A program made the position numbers and the translations under genes. Source: Trochalopteron elliotii (Eukaryota; Chordata; Aves; Passeriformes; Leiothrichidae). From it: a stretch of DNA of 64,000 nt. The notes beneath the pieces were generated by a model. The model saw only the letters and a list, made by a program, of their open reading frames with translations. It was not told the DNA's origin and searched no databases. The stretch lies in the NCBI GenBank assembly GCA_024734555.1, contig JANPWX010000054.1:8079133-8143132 (forward strand). The letters run 5' to 3'. This document shows positions 12,911 to 26,754 of this stretch, one piece after another (the first letter of the stretch is position 1; each line of letters starts with the position of its first letter).

Positions 12911-13586
12911 CAAAAATCAAGCCATTCCTCTAATGGACATGAAGCACAAGTATTTCTCTTTTTTTTTTGGTGACATCACCCAAAATCCATCTTCTATCAA
13001 TTCACTCCACCTAATGTCTGGTGCCTACCTTTTCAGCTGAATTAAAAATCTGCAACTTTAAAAATTACTTTATGTATACTTCTCTTCTGCACAGATAAAA
13101 ATACTGGCCTTGAAAATTTTGTTAATTTGCTAATGATTGATATTTCTTACCTGAAAAATTTAAAATAAGCTTTTGGTCAAAGCACACAATAATCACATAA
13201 TAATACTAATAAGAGAAATGCAACAGAAATTACTGTGGGAATAAGATGCTCTACAGAGAAATTCTGTCACAGAACAAGGAATTCATAAGAAAACCCTGAC
13301 AGATATTTCAGTCTAAATGGCCAGGGATCTGTGAATCACTGAGGCTGATAAGCTTAATTATTTCTAACAGTCTTTGAACATTTATTTCAATCAAATGTCA
13401 ATCTGAATGTTACCATTTAGATCAGTTCCTAGAGAAGTTAATGAGTATAAACTCAGCAGGTAGCTATGAAAGACAAATTACAATAAAACCTAAGACCTTT
13501 TATTCTCTCTAAACTCCTGGTCTGTACCATAGAGCTACTTCACAATCCTTTGTAGTGGACTTTGCAGAATAAATTCCATCACATAC

Positions 13587-13650
13587 TTTCTTTTTTTCCT
13601 TTTTTAATTTCTTTTTTTTTTTTAATTTTTATTTTTAATTTTTTAATTTC
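13587..13650 (+). repeat. T-rich low-complexity tract
   Basis: About 64 nt of T runs separated by single C, A or AA. On the minus strand it reads as an interrupted poly-A, but no retroposon body lies beside it. Confidence 0.75.
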
Positions 13651-15116
13651 AATCACTAAGCTTACAATAGGGAAGTGGCAAATTTTAAATAAATTCAAGT
13701 TTGATCGTCATTCTAGAGTGCAGCCTAGCCCTAGCAGAACTCTTCTAGATCCCAATACATTTACAGAATTACAGTGAATTGCAGTCCCCTGTGTTCTTGA
13801 TATTATGTACTTCACAGTCATTAACAGTTCTATTAAATATAATTGCATTATTCTTGTTGTTGTGGTTGTTGTTATCTGGGGGTTTTAAGCATCAAGAGAA
13901 TATAAATTGTTTTTACTCTCTGAACCATCAGCATTTGAAATTTATCTTCATTGTCAGAATCTTGTAAGCACTTTAAAATAAAACCACTAATTTTATATAC
14001 CTATTCAGAAGTTAATTATTCATTTCCAGAGTAAGATTAAAACAGGCTCACAGAGAAGAAAAGGTGTTAGGGTAGGTCAGGGATAGCTACGACTTGTCTT
14101 CAATGCTTACATTTATAAGAAGATCCTTTACTGAGCGCCATATGGTTGAGATATAACTGACAACACTTGCAGTGTTATTTAAAAGCATAACCAAAAAACC
14201 TCTAACAAAACAGTTTCACATCTCAGTTTACATTAGTAGGTTCAAACTGGTTTAGATAATGGTCTAAGAATAAAATCACTGCATTTCCTTTTCACAACAG
14301 TAAGCTTCACCCTCAAAACAAGTTACAAACAGTTGCTTAAATGTGTGGGTTTTTTTAGTTTCATGCTGTTTTAAATCATACTGTTCCTTATGTAGCAATA
14401 AGTTTATGAAGGAACCACAATGTATGAAGAGAAGCATTTTTTCATTTCAGAATCTCCCTGTTCATTCCAAACTCCCATTATTTGGACTGTCACCCTGACA
14501 CTGCCTGAGGTGCATTCCAGCTCTCTGCAAGAGAATCTGCTTTCCCACTAATGGGGCTGCTCTTGCAATAGCAAATGTAATTTTCCACTCCATTAAAAAC
14601 AGTGTGCAAAAGAACCCTATTTCTCAATCCACACAGATCAGTTCCCAGTGAAATCCTATTCACCAAATATTACAATAGCAGAATCCCCTTCAAATATAGG
14701 TGTTTTTTCAGGGCTGGACAAACAGGTCTGATCCAACCACAGGCACACCTGAACATCAACTGCTCCGATGTTCTTTAGTGTTAGAGAAAAATACACAGAG
14801 GTTCAGGAAGTATCAAGAAGTTCAGAAGAAACTGAGAAAGCAAATATTGCAATGATACTATCTGATAATACTATTTTCATACTGCTTTTCTTTAACAACC
14901 AGCCATAATGCAGATTTATACAGTGACTTACTCTCAGCTGTAATTCACCTGGATTTACAAATTCATTGATACACCAAATAGTGGTCTAACTGCATTTTGA
15001 ATATCTTGCAAAGTTCAAAATCAGATGCCTTTACAGCAAAGTAATATTCAAGTAAAAGAAACAGCATTCTATAATAAAATAGTAACATTCAGCTATATTT
15101 TATATTTATTACCCTT

Positions 15117-15160
15117 TATTGATGCTGTATCATTACAGCATCAATGATACAGCATCAATA
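15117..15160. repeat. Perfect 18-bp inverted repeat (hairpin) with overlapping 14-bp tandem repeat
   Basis: The arm TATTGATGCTGTATCATT (15117-15134) is the exact reverse complement of 15143-15160, separated by only 8 nt (ACAGCATC). The loop together with the start of the right arm repeats ACAGCATCAAT, so a direct duplication (unit starts at 15135 and 15149) overlaps the palindrome. A perfect 18-bp stem with a short loop is unlikely by chance in 64 kb. It most resembles the product of a local template-switching mutation. A structured RNA or small foldback element is possible but has no other support. Confidence 0.85.
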
Positions 15161-15617
15161 TCATTATATTCATCACAGAATATAATCACAGAACTTATAC
15201 AAGTTCTTTCTCTCATAATTCAGTATAAATTGTTCTCATGCAATCCTCTTCAGGAAACAGTAACTCTGTACCCTTTGATTAAAAGAAATAAAGACTAAGA
15301 CAGTGCAAAAGCAGTGTATAAAGAACTGTCTTTGGGAATTCTATGCCTGGAGTTCTAAGCTGGGCACTAAGTTTATTAAAAAGAAAAGAAAACATTACGG
15401 CTTTTAATTAAAACTGACAACCTCAAAATTCAAGTTTCCCAGTGTTTTCCCCTTTCTACTGTGTTACAAAAATAACAATACTAAAGTAACTTCAATAAGT
15501 TTTAAGAATATATCATGAAAGGACTTGAAGAAATACCTCCCACAGAGTCTACAATATGTACTGTAGCACCATTCAGCCAGCAGAACAATTAATAAATCAA
15601 CTTATTTCATTCACCCT

Positions 15618-15756
15618 CTCCCTCACTGGAGATAATAAAGAACTGCCTGGGTGCAATCCTGTACCATGTGCTCTGGGTGACCTTGTTTGAGCAGGGAGGT
15701 GGGACCATGTGTCCCTCTGTGGTCCCTTCCAACCTGACCCATTCTATCATTCTGTA
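15618..15756 (+). mobile_element. CR1 LINE, 3' end fragment
   Basis: About 140 bp matching the 3' end of an avian CR1 subfamily. It begins with an ACTGGAG / CTGCCTGGG segment and continues through GTGCTCTGGGTGACC and GAGCAGGGAGGTGGGACC to GTCCCTTCCAACCTGACCC. It ends in ATTCTATCATTCTGTA, a recognisable version of the CR1 terminal octamer repeats. It differs in wording from the copy at 3948-4136, so it belongs to a different subfamily. It is heavily 5'-truncated and non-coding. Confidence 0.88.
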
Positions 15757-18700
15757 TTCACCCATATACTCTTCCCAGACTGAGACTACCAAAGGCTAAG
15801 GAAAGAGTTTCTAAAACGAAACAAAAATTTTAAAATTTGTTTGTATTAATCGGAATTCAGTAGAGGTATAAAGGTAATGCTGTAGTACTTGGGAGCAAAT
15901 TAACAATAAGCTTCACATTTTTCAGTTTTGAAATAAATTTATAAAGAGTACTTGAATTAAAATCTAGGAAAATGAGATCTAGAGTCTGCGGGCACAAACG
16001 AGCAAAGAACAATCCTTTATTTCTTGCCATCCCCACTGAAATACTGTTAGACAAATAAGTATTCTATGTTACATGCCTTTGGTTTCTTCCATCCCAAACA
16101 TGCAACCTTGGATAGCACGTTTTAATAAATTAGCAAAATACTTCCATTCTAATTTTGAAGGTGTGTAAAATCACCACTGTGACAATATGGAGACATCTCT
16201 AGATATCTATTGCTCCTGACAGCTTTTTAACTAGGCATTCAACAGTTCAGAAGCATTAAAGAATATAAAAATATCACATCTGGGGAATCTTCAAAGACTT
16301 AAGCATCAAACCACTGATCTCAATGATAAAGACAGATGACAGGTGACTGGAGTAAGAGAAAGAATGGCAATAAAGTGACTACAATGGACACTTTCATAAT
16401 TTATCACGGCAAGAATAGGAAAAGCACCTTTCTGTAGCTCATGCAGTGTAAACCATAGAGCTACTCAGCAACTTTAGCTGGGGAGTAGAATACTCAAAAC
16501 CCTCGAGGCAGGCACTGTGGTGATTGAGTTATGGATGTCTCTGGGTACACACAGACACACTCAGTGATGCAGCATGGAATGACAAAGCACCAAAATCCTT
16601 GACAAACTGCAAATGCAACTGACTCCTTAACTTTGAATGATTGCTCATGTTAGCCAAATCTGAATGCTTTAAACACCTTTCCATTCTGTTGTATCTCTAC
16701 ATTTTAAAATGTAACAATTAACAAGATCTCTGGAATTCTGTAAGTTCCAGACAAGAGATAAAGTAACATTTCCCCTGTCAATTCCACTTGGTTCTAAAGT
16801 TTAAAAAGAGAAAACTTCATTCTGAAGACAATAGAAAAAATTGCAATCATTTTACATCCTGACATAACTTACGAAAGTTTCCAGGAATATTCTTTTTGGA
16901 ATATATATTTGCAGTCATCAAAGAGTAACTTGAAAGGGATAAACCTGACTTAAGAAACAAATTCTAATCTGATGAGAAAAGATGCTTAACCAAGTAACCA
17001 AACTATAACTTCACCTCTAAAAAGCTTCCATCCCTTTGATTTTAACAGCTAATAACTCAGAAAAAATTTGCTTTTCCTACTTAAGAGAAAAATATTCCAA
17101 TTTTATTGCAAGGATTCAAGTAAGTTCTGTAGTTAAATGAAAAAGAAAGCATTACCTTTAAAAGAGGCTAAGGACCAGTAAACATTGATCCACCACATGG
17201 ATCTAGCACACCCTTTAGATATGAGTTGATATATAAAGGCTTCAGCACCTCAGTGCAAGACAGTTTTGTCGCATGATGGAATGGAACAGAATAAGGAAAA
17301 TTCAGTTTACTTTAGTGCTACAGATGGTTACTTAAGATAGGGTCAAAAAAACCCTCTGAACAACAGCAACAAACACAAAGGAGTGGAATTGTAATGGAAC
17401 CACCATTATTCAGAGATCTCCTCAGCCTGAAAATAGCCTTATATTTGTAACTCCTGGAACACTTGGATTGACCTCCAGAATTATGTCTGCTGGAGTTGGC
17501 TAAAGATAACAATTATAGGGTGGAACAAGAGGAATTATAAACTGTGAAGTATATATTTACAAATTACTGCTCCTTTGCATATTGCTACTAGTCTTAATTC
17601 TAACAGAATTGTATGCAACCCATTACTTAGGAGAGTCTATCATTTTTCCCCTTCTTGTGCTAGCAATGCTTTAAACCATAGTGTAATTAACGTAATTAAG
17701 TTATTAATAAAGATTGAAGGGGTTGAGCATCACACAAAATACTTAACTTTGTGTATCTTTAGCTGAGTGACTGTTTAGGTTTGTATTTCAACTGTCAGCC
17801 AAATTATGTGCAATTAAGCCACAGCAGAGATCTCTTTTAACCAGTGATAATATCAGACAGATTCATAGTTCTGGGTGGTGGGTGGTGAAACTGCCCACTC
17901 CTTTCTATCTGTTGTATTTTCCTGCTATGCCTTATTCATGTACTGCATGGATCAGTGTATTCATACTTTGCGTTTCTCTATTAGTGTGTAATGCAGAATA
18001 AAAGGTTATGCTGCAGAAATAAAATATTCTGTATTTACCTAAAAATGAGATGAAAGAACTCTTGTCCTTATGCAATCTATTCTGTTGCTGTGGTGATCAG
18101 AACACCAGTGTGAAACTGCTCACTGTCTCATTGTTCTACTTCTTCACTCAATGTATCTACAAAGCTACTTCTAGAAAAAAAATACTTATTCCTATTCAGG
18201 CATTGAAGCCTTTAGAACTTGGAAGAGATTGGCATTATTTCCTGTACACACAGTCTTGGAGCTGAAAACTGATGCCAAATCTACCTGAGAATCTTGGATC
18301 AAGTTCTGGCCAGGGCACAAGAGCTAGGGTAGTCTATTGGTGTAATGAAGACAATTTGTGCACTTCCCAGTCATTCTAATGACCTCCTTTAGGTGAAGAC
18401 TTGCCATTATTGGCGTCTTGAAGGCTTCTACTGAAAATTGCACACATGCTTAACACTGTCACCAGCACTGGCCCACCTCCCCATCTCATCTGGAAGATGT
18501 GCTGTATTTTTTTACATTAATAGTTGTAACTGGAAACACATGGATCAAGACAATAATACCTAACAAGTGTTAAAATCATTTAAGGTGTATCTTGTACAAT
18601 CAAACCTTGAAGGCACCTGACATTAGGCCATGCCCTGGCTTCCAGACAGTCAGGGTCACAGAGCTCTCCATGTTTATCAGCTGCACCAGGATGTCATAGG

Positions 18701-21700
18701 GCAGACAGGGCATGCAGACATTTCAAAGGAGTACAAAAGCAAAGGGTTCATATTGTGAACGAAACTGATGATTTATATTTGCGATCTTTCTATTGAGCCC
18801 AGATTTATGACTGTATTCTTCTAATTCATTGACTCAAGGGAACAAGCCTTCATCTAGTCTTAAGAGAAAGAAGCTCCTAAGTATCAGATGAGCATTTTGG
18901 GCACCTTGCAAAAAGTACCAAAGGTGTACCTGTATTATTCCTAATCTTTTACACAGACAATTTTGGTTTTTACTGCTATAACAATAAAAGTATTTTTCCA
19001 ATTCACAAATAATAACTTTCTACACAGTTGTGAAATGCTGTGAACAGCCATCAATATTCCAGCTGTTCTCTGCTAAATTTTACTGAAAGTGAAATTGAGA
19101 CAAGAGAGTAAGCTAACAGCCATTTATAATCTACTTGTAATAAGCCATGGTTTTAAATGCAGCAATACTGTCAATTACGGCAGAGTTCCCCAGACAGCTA
19201 AAAATTCTTCACAGGTTCTGTCTTTTCTATAGATGAGGAATATTTTTTATCTAAATTTACCATGACAGACACAAGGTATAAACACCTTCTCTTAATAACA
19301 AGGAAAAAAGTCTTAGCTGGGCACCATTTGTATTTCAACCCCAAGAGAGATATTTTCTGTTTATCTTTTATTTCAAGTTATTAAAGACTGGGATATTTCA
19401 ATTCAAAGTGACTTTAGTATGACTATCACATGGAGTTCATGAGGAACAATCTTAAATAAAACTGTGTATCAAATTTTGGGAATATCCTTTTTATTCAGTG
19501 AGAAACACAGTGAACCTTTACATTTTTACTCTCTTGTAATCATAAAAGGTTTATGAAGAAAGCTGACTTCATTTCTAAGGCCATCAATAAGAGCACTTTA
19601 AGCTAAAAACCCCCAAACTTTCTGCCCACCCCCACTATTCCCATTAAAGGCTCATGAGGCGTTCTGGACAATAAAATCAGTTGGAGATGTCCTTGATCTT
19701 TCTGTGGCTTTTATAGAAGCCAGATGGCTTGGCTCTGGAACATCTCATAATTTAGTGAAATGAAGAATTAAAGGGAGAGTTCAGAATTAGCAAAATTAAA
19801 CTGCATGAGTTACCAAATGTCAAAACCATGCAGGTTTTTTTCTTCTAGAATGTTACATATACTGCAGGCTATCAAATAAGCTCAGAGGAAAAAATAACAA
19901 TGGGCTGAAAGTGTATATTTCAATAGTTCTGAACAATGGGTTTGACAGCCAGAAAAACTTTCCAAAACTGTTTTATTCCAGTTAGGCATACTTTGTTCAA
20001 TATGCCTTCCATGCACAATAACTACATTTTGTATTATTTTGCTTCAGTCATCCCTTGTGCTGAAGACTGAAGTGCTGCTGACATTACTGCAGAATCACAA
20101 ATATCAGGATAATAAGACAGTTTGTAGGACTATACTATGTGAATATAGAAATGAAATAATCTGTATAGGACTAGAGCAAGGAAAGGCTGTTAAGGAGTCA
20201 CAATTATCTAAATAAAGCAAATAATAAATAAAAATAAACCTTTGCAGACATATAAATCTTTTCACCAAGGAAACTGAGAACATTTCTTATGCACTCTCCA
20301 CACCCTGGGAGATATATATTCAAGCTGAAAAACTCTTCAGTCAGAAACTCAAATTGAATCCTTATTTCATCATGTGTCTGTGAAGCTCACAAGGCTTTTA
20401 GGTTCTATATTTTGTTTTATATTTGTTCAGAACCATATTAACAAACACATGCCTTTCTCATGCTATCAAAAATTATTTAATAATTATTCCCAAGACAGAG
20501 AGCTTGTTATGACTCCTTTATTTACTCTACAGTTCTGTTACTTGTCATATATTGGTGTCATGTTTGAATTTCATTCCTGCCCTCCAGCAATATTCCATGT
20601 GATTTTTTCTAAGATCTTGTGGTGGTTATTGAAGACTTTGTTTTCAGAGAAAACACTAGCCCTCAGTTTTGAAGAACTGCTTGAGGTGGAAAAAGAATTT
20701 GAATTATACCATGCTAAAACTGTCATCAAAGTGAATTATTACTGTTTACAGTTGTGTTCATTAATTTTACCTGTATCCGTCCATCTAGATAATATACATA
20801 AAGACAGAATGCACATAAAGGAACATACTACAAGAGGCTGCAAAATAAAATAAAATAAATTCCCTATCCCCAAATGCATCATGCTTAGACCTAGCAAGAC
20901 AAGAGGAATGTGTGAGCTGGACATAAGATGACATGCACACACAAAGGAAAAATTGGTGGAAGCTATTTCTAATGTTACACAAACATTGAATACTTCATTT
21001 CATCACCTAAAAAAAATACTAGTGTACACAATTTCCTGAACTAAAAAAAGTCAAGTTACATCCTATAACACTGATATGTTGCAAAGGTCAAAAATAACCC
21101 TGACAATCATCATCCCGATGTGCACAGCCGATGTGATCTGCTATCCTCAAAAAACATCTGTCACAATTCAATCAGCTGATAAAAAAAACCCTCTAAGAAT
21201 AAATTGAAGAATAAACTCTTTGTCAAGCTTTGCCACACAGGAATCCACCAATAAACTTAAGGCAGTATTACACTGTATGAAACATCAGTGTATTATGAAA
21301 CATCAGTTTTTGTTAATGTCAATTGATGTCTCCAATATATGCAATTAAAACTAGCATCAAAGCAATTCAGTGGAAAATACAGTTAGACAAATTTACCTTT
21401 TTTTCTATGACCTCAGTAGGTAAGAAGCTCGGGGGTTAACAATCCCTACAAAGCATTATTCAGCAGATTTCTCTCTACCTCAGCCTGAGAAATATTTCTT
21501 CTACGTTATATGCAGCAAGCTAAATCTTTCCAAGACTTAAGAAGTGTACTTATCTCTGAAGATTCTGACTCATATTTACCCAAAAAAAGGACAAGACCAG
21601 ATATAATTTTAGTTATGTGCAAACCCAAATTCCCCCACTGAATAGTATCTACATTTCAATGTGATCAGTGAGAGAATAGGATGCCTAATACCTCGTGTGA

Positions 21701-23549
21701 CATGGAACCTGCACAGCCAGAACTACAAAGGTGACTTGCTACATCCTCTGAAACAACTTGTTCCCACAATGCTGGGACCAAGAGTGGTCAATTTTATTCC
21801 ATCCACTGCTGCTAGTTCTCCATTGTGCAAAAGCAGAGAGTTCCAAAGAGTAAGTGCTGCCTGCAAAACCTCACGGGAGGGCGGGACACAAGCTGCATTA
21901 TATCTAAAATATGAGATGGACCAAAAAGTCACATTTAAAAGCCTTTCTTCAACATTCACAGTACTCAGCTCTCAGTGCATTTCACTGCGTCAATCCAGCA
22001 TTTTATAATAAAGATCCTCTATTCCAAATCCAAAATCTAGTCACATACATCTCTTCAGATGATAATACTTAAACTTCTAAAAGGTAATGATTTAGAAAGG
22101 AGGAGAGATTTCATCTTCAGTTATCAAGAAGTTATATCCATGTTTGCAACTAATTTTGGGAAAATATGATAAGATATGCTTGGCATAATTATCTGATGAA
22201 GTGAATTATTTCCTCTCAGGTATTAAAGGTTATATCTACCATCTGTTAGTCCTGTAAAAATATTTCACATGCTACTGAAGAACTTAAAGCAGTTTTTTTC
22301 TTTTTACCTGTTACAAATGATAAACGGCTTATTGTTGAGATTTCACACCTAACATCAGAACTAACAGCTCTCTTATTTAAGCCTAGATCCTCAGTATAGC
22401 CGTCAGGTAAAAAATTAAAAGCCACTAAGTGGCTTAACTATAGTTTTTTTGTGATTTCTGAACTACAAGACCTTTTCTTCATGAAAAGTCATCTTCTAAA
22501 AAATGTCTGCTTATCATTTCACTGTTTTCTTATATGACCAAGCATATTTCTAAGAAGGAAAGCTGATAAAAAGTAAAGAAACCCACAATACTTTGCCTAA
22601 AGCACTCCTGCTTGAATTCTCATTTTTAATCATTTTCATCAAGTTGACTTAAAAGAATATTTGAAGGATAGGAAAGGTGAAAATCACATTGAAAAGGAAA
22701 TAATTGCAAGTACTGAGAAAAGTAAATACAGTATTCCTCAGGTTCAGGCCTTCATTTCCTAAAAATCATTTCCTACCAAATCAGCTGAAAATAACCTGCA
22801 TATTTACAAGGTGTATTTGCACTATACCAGTGCCTGTGGGACCTATGAAAAACAAACCAATAAAAAAGAGACTGAATTATTTACTGTGGAAATATGATTT
22901 TCATAAAATATACTTGCTTCTTTTTTGTAAGATTTTTTCCCACCTCTGAAATTTTATATGGAATTTAGCATATTCACATTCACAGCATAAGATTAACATT
23001 ATAAAATTTAACAATGCTGAAGCAGGCACTACAGTCTTGAAGGTTAATAATTCATTAAGTACACAGCACAATATCCAGGCAAATTTTGGGATGGTTTTCC
23101 TTTCTTTAAAAAAACAAACATATGGTTTTATTTTCAAGCTTTTTTTCTGTCTTAGTTTAAAAAATTTCCAAGCTCAGCTGCGTTTCCTCTCAAGTGCTAG
23201 AGAGAGGAAGTTTTACTTAAATAGGGCATTCAAAAAAACAAAAACACCACGTCAAAAATCATCAAAAAGAACAAGAAAAATGCTTAACATAGAATTCGCA
23301 TACTTTGACAAAGAACTGAAATTGAAACACTTCAAGGAAAAAAAAAAGCAGGGAGAGGTAAGAGCCTCCACAACAGCCTTGCTATGGTCTTCGCCTTTCC
23401 ATAAGGTCCAGACTCATGAAAGGTGTTTGCTTTTGGTTTTGTACTCCTAATGGATAACTTACTGCATTTCAGCAGCTATTTGATTTCACTAATTCAAAGA
23501 ACTTACTGAACAATTGTGATACACAATGAGACAAACTGGCCTGATATAT

Positions 23550-23575
23550 ATTTCATGGATGATGATCCATGAAAT
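23550..23575. repeat. Perfect 11-bp inverted repeat, 4-nt loop
   Basis: ATTTCATGGAT (23550-23560) and ATCCATGAAAT (23565-23575) are exact reverse complements flanking GATG. It would form a tight hairpin on either strand. No terminator or RNA-gene context is visible. Confidence 0.8.
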
Positions 23576-25250
23576 TCATAACTGAAAAGGGGCAGAAGGG
23601 ATTTAATACCACATTCAACACAGGAAGACATTGTTGTCATAGGTTACTAAGTCAATGCTTAGAATTATTCTTAAATATTCACAAAGGATGTGCCACACTG
23701 AAAAACAAACAAGTGAAAAATACACTCCATTACTTATGATCAGAATGTTTTAATTTAGTTTTCATTCTGAAAACGTTTTCCAGTTACAGTTCCCCCCCAA
23801 AAATCTGTGGTTTTTTGGGTTTTGTTTGTTTTTTAATTTGCAAGTAGCATGCAATCATTTAATAAAACTGCCTGTTGGCTGTGTGACACTGAGGGCTGAG
23901 CATCAATACACCAGTCCACGACGGCCTGTGTTTCTTTAGCTGCACCAATGCATAAATGACTATCCATGTCAATGTCCCATGCATTAAAGGTTATTGTGAC
24001 AGTAATCCAATGCAAAGGTGCATTACTTTTCCATAAAAAAGAGCTTCTATTGCTATTGTGATATAAGAAAAGTCGCTTTCTTAATGAGATCTTGAAAAGT
24101 GAAGAATAAGACAGTTAGAACTCTGAAGCTGAAAGTGAATGACAGAAAGACCAAACCTGTGACTAAAACCATTTCAACTAATTATTAAAAGAAAATTCTC
24201 CATTGCTGAATATCCTGAACTTTAAGCATAATCAAACTCAGTAATAACAAGTTCTCACTGAATTTCCAGGCCAGTATCCATCTTTAAGAGAGCCAAAACA
24301 TTTTTCATATTGAAATTCACAACAGAGCTGTATGAGCAACTTTAATCAGTTACCAGTATGTCTCCACCATAGGGAAAGGGCAGGTATCTCCAGAAGTTCT
24401 TTCCAGCCCGTGTTTTTCTTTACCATTAGCAAAAACAACACTGTAAGAATAATTTCTTTATGTTATTCTAGTTTTTCATAATGAACCTTACAAGCTTGAG
24501 AGGCACAGACCTGCCATGTTCTGCTGATGCAGTGCTGGAAAACCAGAACACAAAACTCAGTTCTCTGTGATAGCAATGAACAAATGATTCAGCAAAAGAA
24601 AATGGTCATGGAAGACAAATTATTTGCAGGAGATATAAAAACTGTGTGACAATCAAAGCAACAAGATAACCTTTCACTTCTTTCTGAAAGAACAGTGGTT
24701 CTTTCCTGTCAGACCACTTTCACAAGGATCAAGAGTTAAATTCCGACAACCAAGTCAAACTTCCGAACAAATTTTTAGTAACCTTCATAGGAACATTGCT
24801 AGGAGAGTAACTTAATAAAACTAACCATCACTTTAGTGATCTCAGTTCCCAAAATTCAAATCAAGCACAGCTCATATCCCTTCCTCCTCAATCACATCTA
24901 TCTAACTGGTATTTCACTGCAGTGAATTCAGAATTTTAGAAGCCTCACCTGTTTAATATTTTCATTCCATTTCTGAGATAGTTTATCATACACCTACAAC
25001 TAAGGTCATTAAAATTATTATTTTGTTCAGATTAGTTTTTACTTCTTCAATCTTATTGCAGAACATTCCGCTTTGCAGGAAAATATAATTGCCTTCCACA
25101 GAAAGCTGACAAAAAGAAATCTGGCTTTCTTTGGTAATGATGGTATCATCCATGAGTATCATAATCCTAAACTGAGAGCTCAGATGTGTTTTACATCCAG
25201 ATTCAATTGATTGCTGTCTTTAGAGAAGCAGCCACTGAATACTCACACCC

Positions 25251-25383
25251 TGGTTTGGTTTGGTTTGGTCTGTGTAGCTTTTGGATTTTTCTCTCCCAAA
25301 ACAAAAAACAACCAAACCAAACAACTGACTAAGGAAAAAAAAAAACCACAACCCCCCCAAAAAACCACCAACAAAAAAACCAC
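25251..25383. repeat. Low-complexity (GGTTT)n / A-C-rich patch with inverted arms
   Basis: The patch starts with four tandem GGTTT-type units (25251-25269). Their complement recurs at 25310-25322, giving perfect 13-bp arms 44 nt apart. It then runs into an A/C-rich stretch with a C7 and several A runs. It is simple sequence. The inverted arms follow from the repeat composition rather than from an identified element. Confidence 0.7.
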
Positions 25384-25883
25384 TCTGATGACAAAACTTG
25401 GATTGCTAAATTTTGAAAAAAATTTCTTTTTACCACTGATCTTGGGATATGGTCTTGAATTTATACTTCTTAGGCTCCTCTCAGTGTAAAGAAATGCCTT
25501 TTGAAATGTCATAAGTGACAAAAGCAAGGTACTAAAAATTATAGGAGGGAGCTGCAAACCATGTGGAAATAACTTCTTTTGTAGAAATTATTTATGTAGG
25601 CTTTTTTTTTAGTAATTCAATAATGACATTGTTACCAATTCACGTTAACTCTTTCGGGAGCACCTAACTGAAAAAGAAAAAAAACCACCGTTCTAGTTGC
25701 ACACGTTACTCAAGCTCAGGAATGTATGTAGCCTAACTGTACGGTAATTTCATTAACTTGAAAAATAATACTCAGTTAAAAATGTGCTTACAATTATTTT
25801 TTCATGCAAGTATTTAATCTAAAATTAGATGGTGGGGATGGGGCATGCAGGGGAGGAAGACAGGAAGAGTTTAGAGGGGTGGC

Positions 25884-25917
25884 AGGAGGGAGAGAAAGAG
25901 AGAGAGAAAAAAAAAGA
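25884..25917 (+). repeat. Polypurine (GA)n tract
   Basis: Thirty-four uninterrupted purines, including a short (GA)n core and an A run. The flanks from about 25832 are also G-rich. A microsatellite-like tract. Confidence 0.8.
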
Positions 25918-26697
25918 CATTGTCTCGAGAACAGAAGACATTAAAAAACAGAGCTGAGAAAGAGATTCCAAAATTGTTGAATTAATTCTGCTCTTCACTG
26001 TTGTAAAGCTAGTTAGCCTGTCAGTTCAAAGACCCATTCTCCCATTCCTTTAAGTCCCTGGGATGGGTAAACCAAAAGCTGGATAATTGCTACTGACAGA
26101 GACACGGTCATGGGATTAGACCCTGCTAGTACCATGCACTACTTGCACACTGCTCAAGTGTCTCTGGAGAAACAGACGTTGAGTACATTTAATTCAGTGT
26201 TCTCATTTCCCCATTAAAGGTGCATCCTTCACCAAGGCCTGAAAGTAATGGGCAGAGAACTGGTATAGCTTTCCTTAAGTTTATTTCTCAGTCATCATCT
26301 ACTCATTTTTCCTCAAGACAAGCACTGTTAAGTTATTAGCTCCTGAGAGGGTTGTGTGAGGAAACAGCAACATCAGAAAATATTCTGCAGAAGGGTGACC
26401 ATCAATTAGCAATGCCAGGTAAAATGCACAAAAGATTGAAACTCCTGACAGCACAGGTGCTGTTATCATCTGAGAAGGAAAACTTCTTCCTACTCAGAAG
26501 CAGCTCAGAACTAGGAAGCTGAACATAAGGAAAATGCACCTGTCAAAACACATCTACTACTGACTTACTACATAAAGAGAAATGTGCAAAACTAGATATA
26601 ACCAACATATAAATCTGGAATCCAAAAAATATAAAAAGACTATTTCCATTCCTGAGTCTAAGTGTATTTTGTTTATAAATTGTTCCTTTATAAATAT

Positions 26698-26754
26698 ATG
26701 TTAATATATTTATGTTAATGAATATAATGTTAATGAATATATATTAATGAATAA
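26698..26754 (+). repeat. AT-rich minisatellite, about four units of 12-16 bp
   Basis: Units begin at 26698, 26712, 26727 and 26743 and share the core GTTAATGAATATA with small length changes. It is a short imperfect tandem repeat that may vary in copy number between individuals. Confidence 0.75.

Larger units (their letters stand above)
10386..15617. other. Unique AT-rich non-coding sequence with simple repeats
   Basis: No gene is recognised. The stretch contains A-rich tracts at 10768-10793 and 12885-12910, a T-rich tract at 13587-13650, a candidate conserved regulatory block at 11440-11960 and a perfect hairpin at 15117-15160, all listed separately. Confidence 0.55.
15757..26697. other. 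Unique AT-rich non-coding sequence
   Basis: About 11 kb with no recognisable gene or interspersed repeat. It contains the longest open frame of the window (20374-20853 plus, 159 codons), which has no motif, is slightly longer than chance would give and is not called as a gene. An inverted repeat lies at 23550-23575, an A/C- and T/G-rich low-complexity patch at 25251-25383 and a purine run at 25884-25917. A moderately GC-rich, CpG-containing block at 23830-24060 may be conserved but nothing confirms this. Confidence 0.55.

Noticed and set aside
21276..21307. 14-bp direct repeat (TATGAAACATCAGT twice)
   Set aside because: A single local duplication with no further structure.
21661..22008. Open frames on both strands, possible exon
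   Set aside because: There is a GTAAGT at 21850 but no convincing acceptor, no recognised peptide, and both strands are open. Chance or an unrecognised old repeat is more likely.
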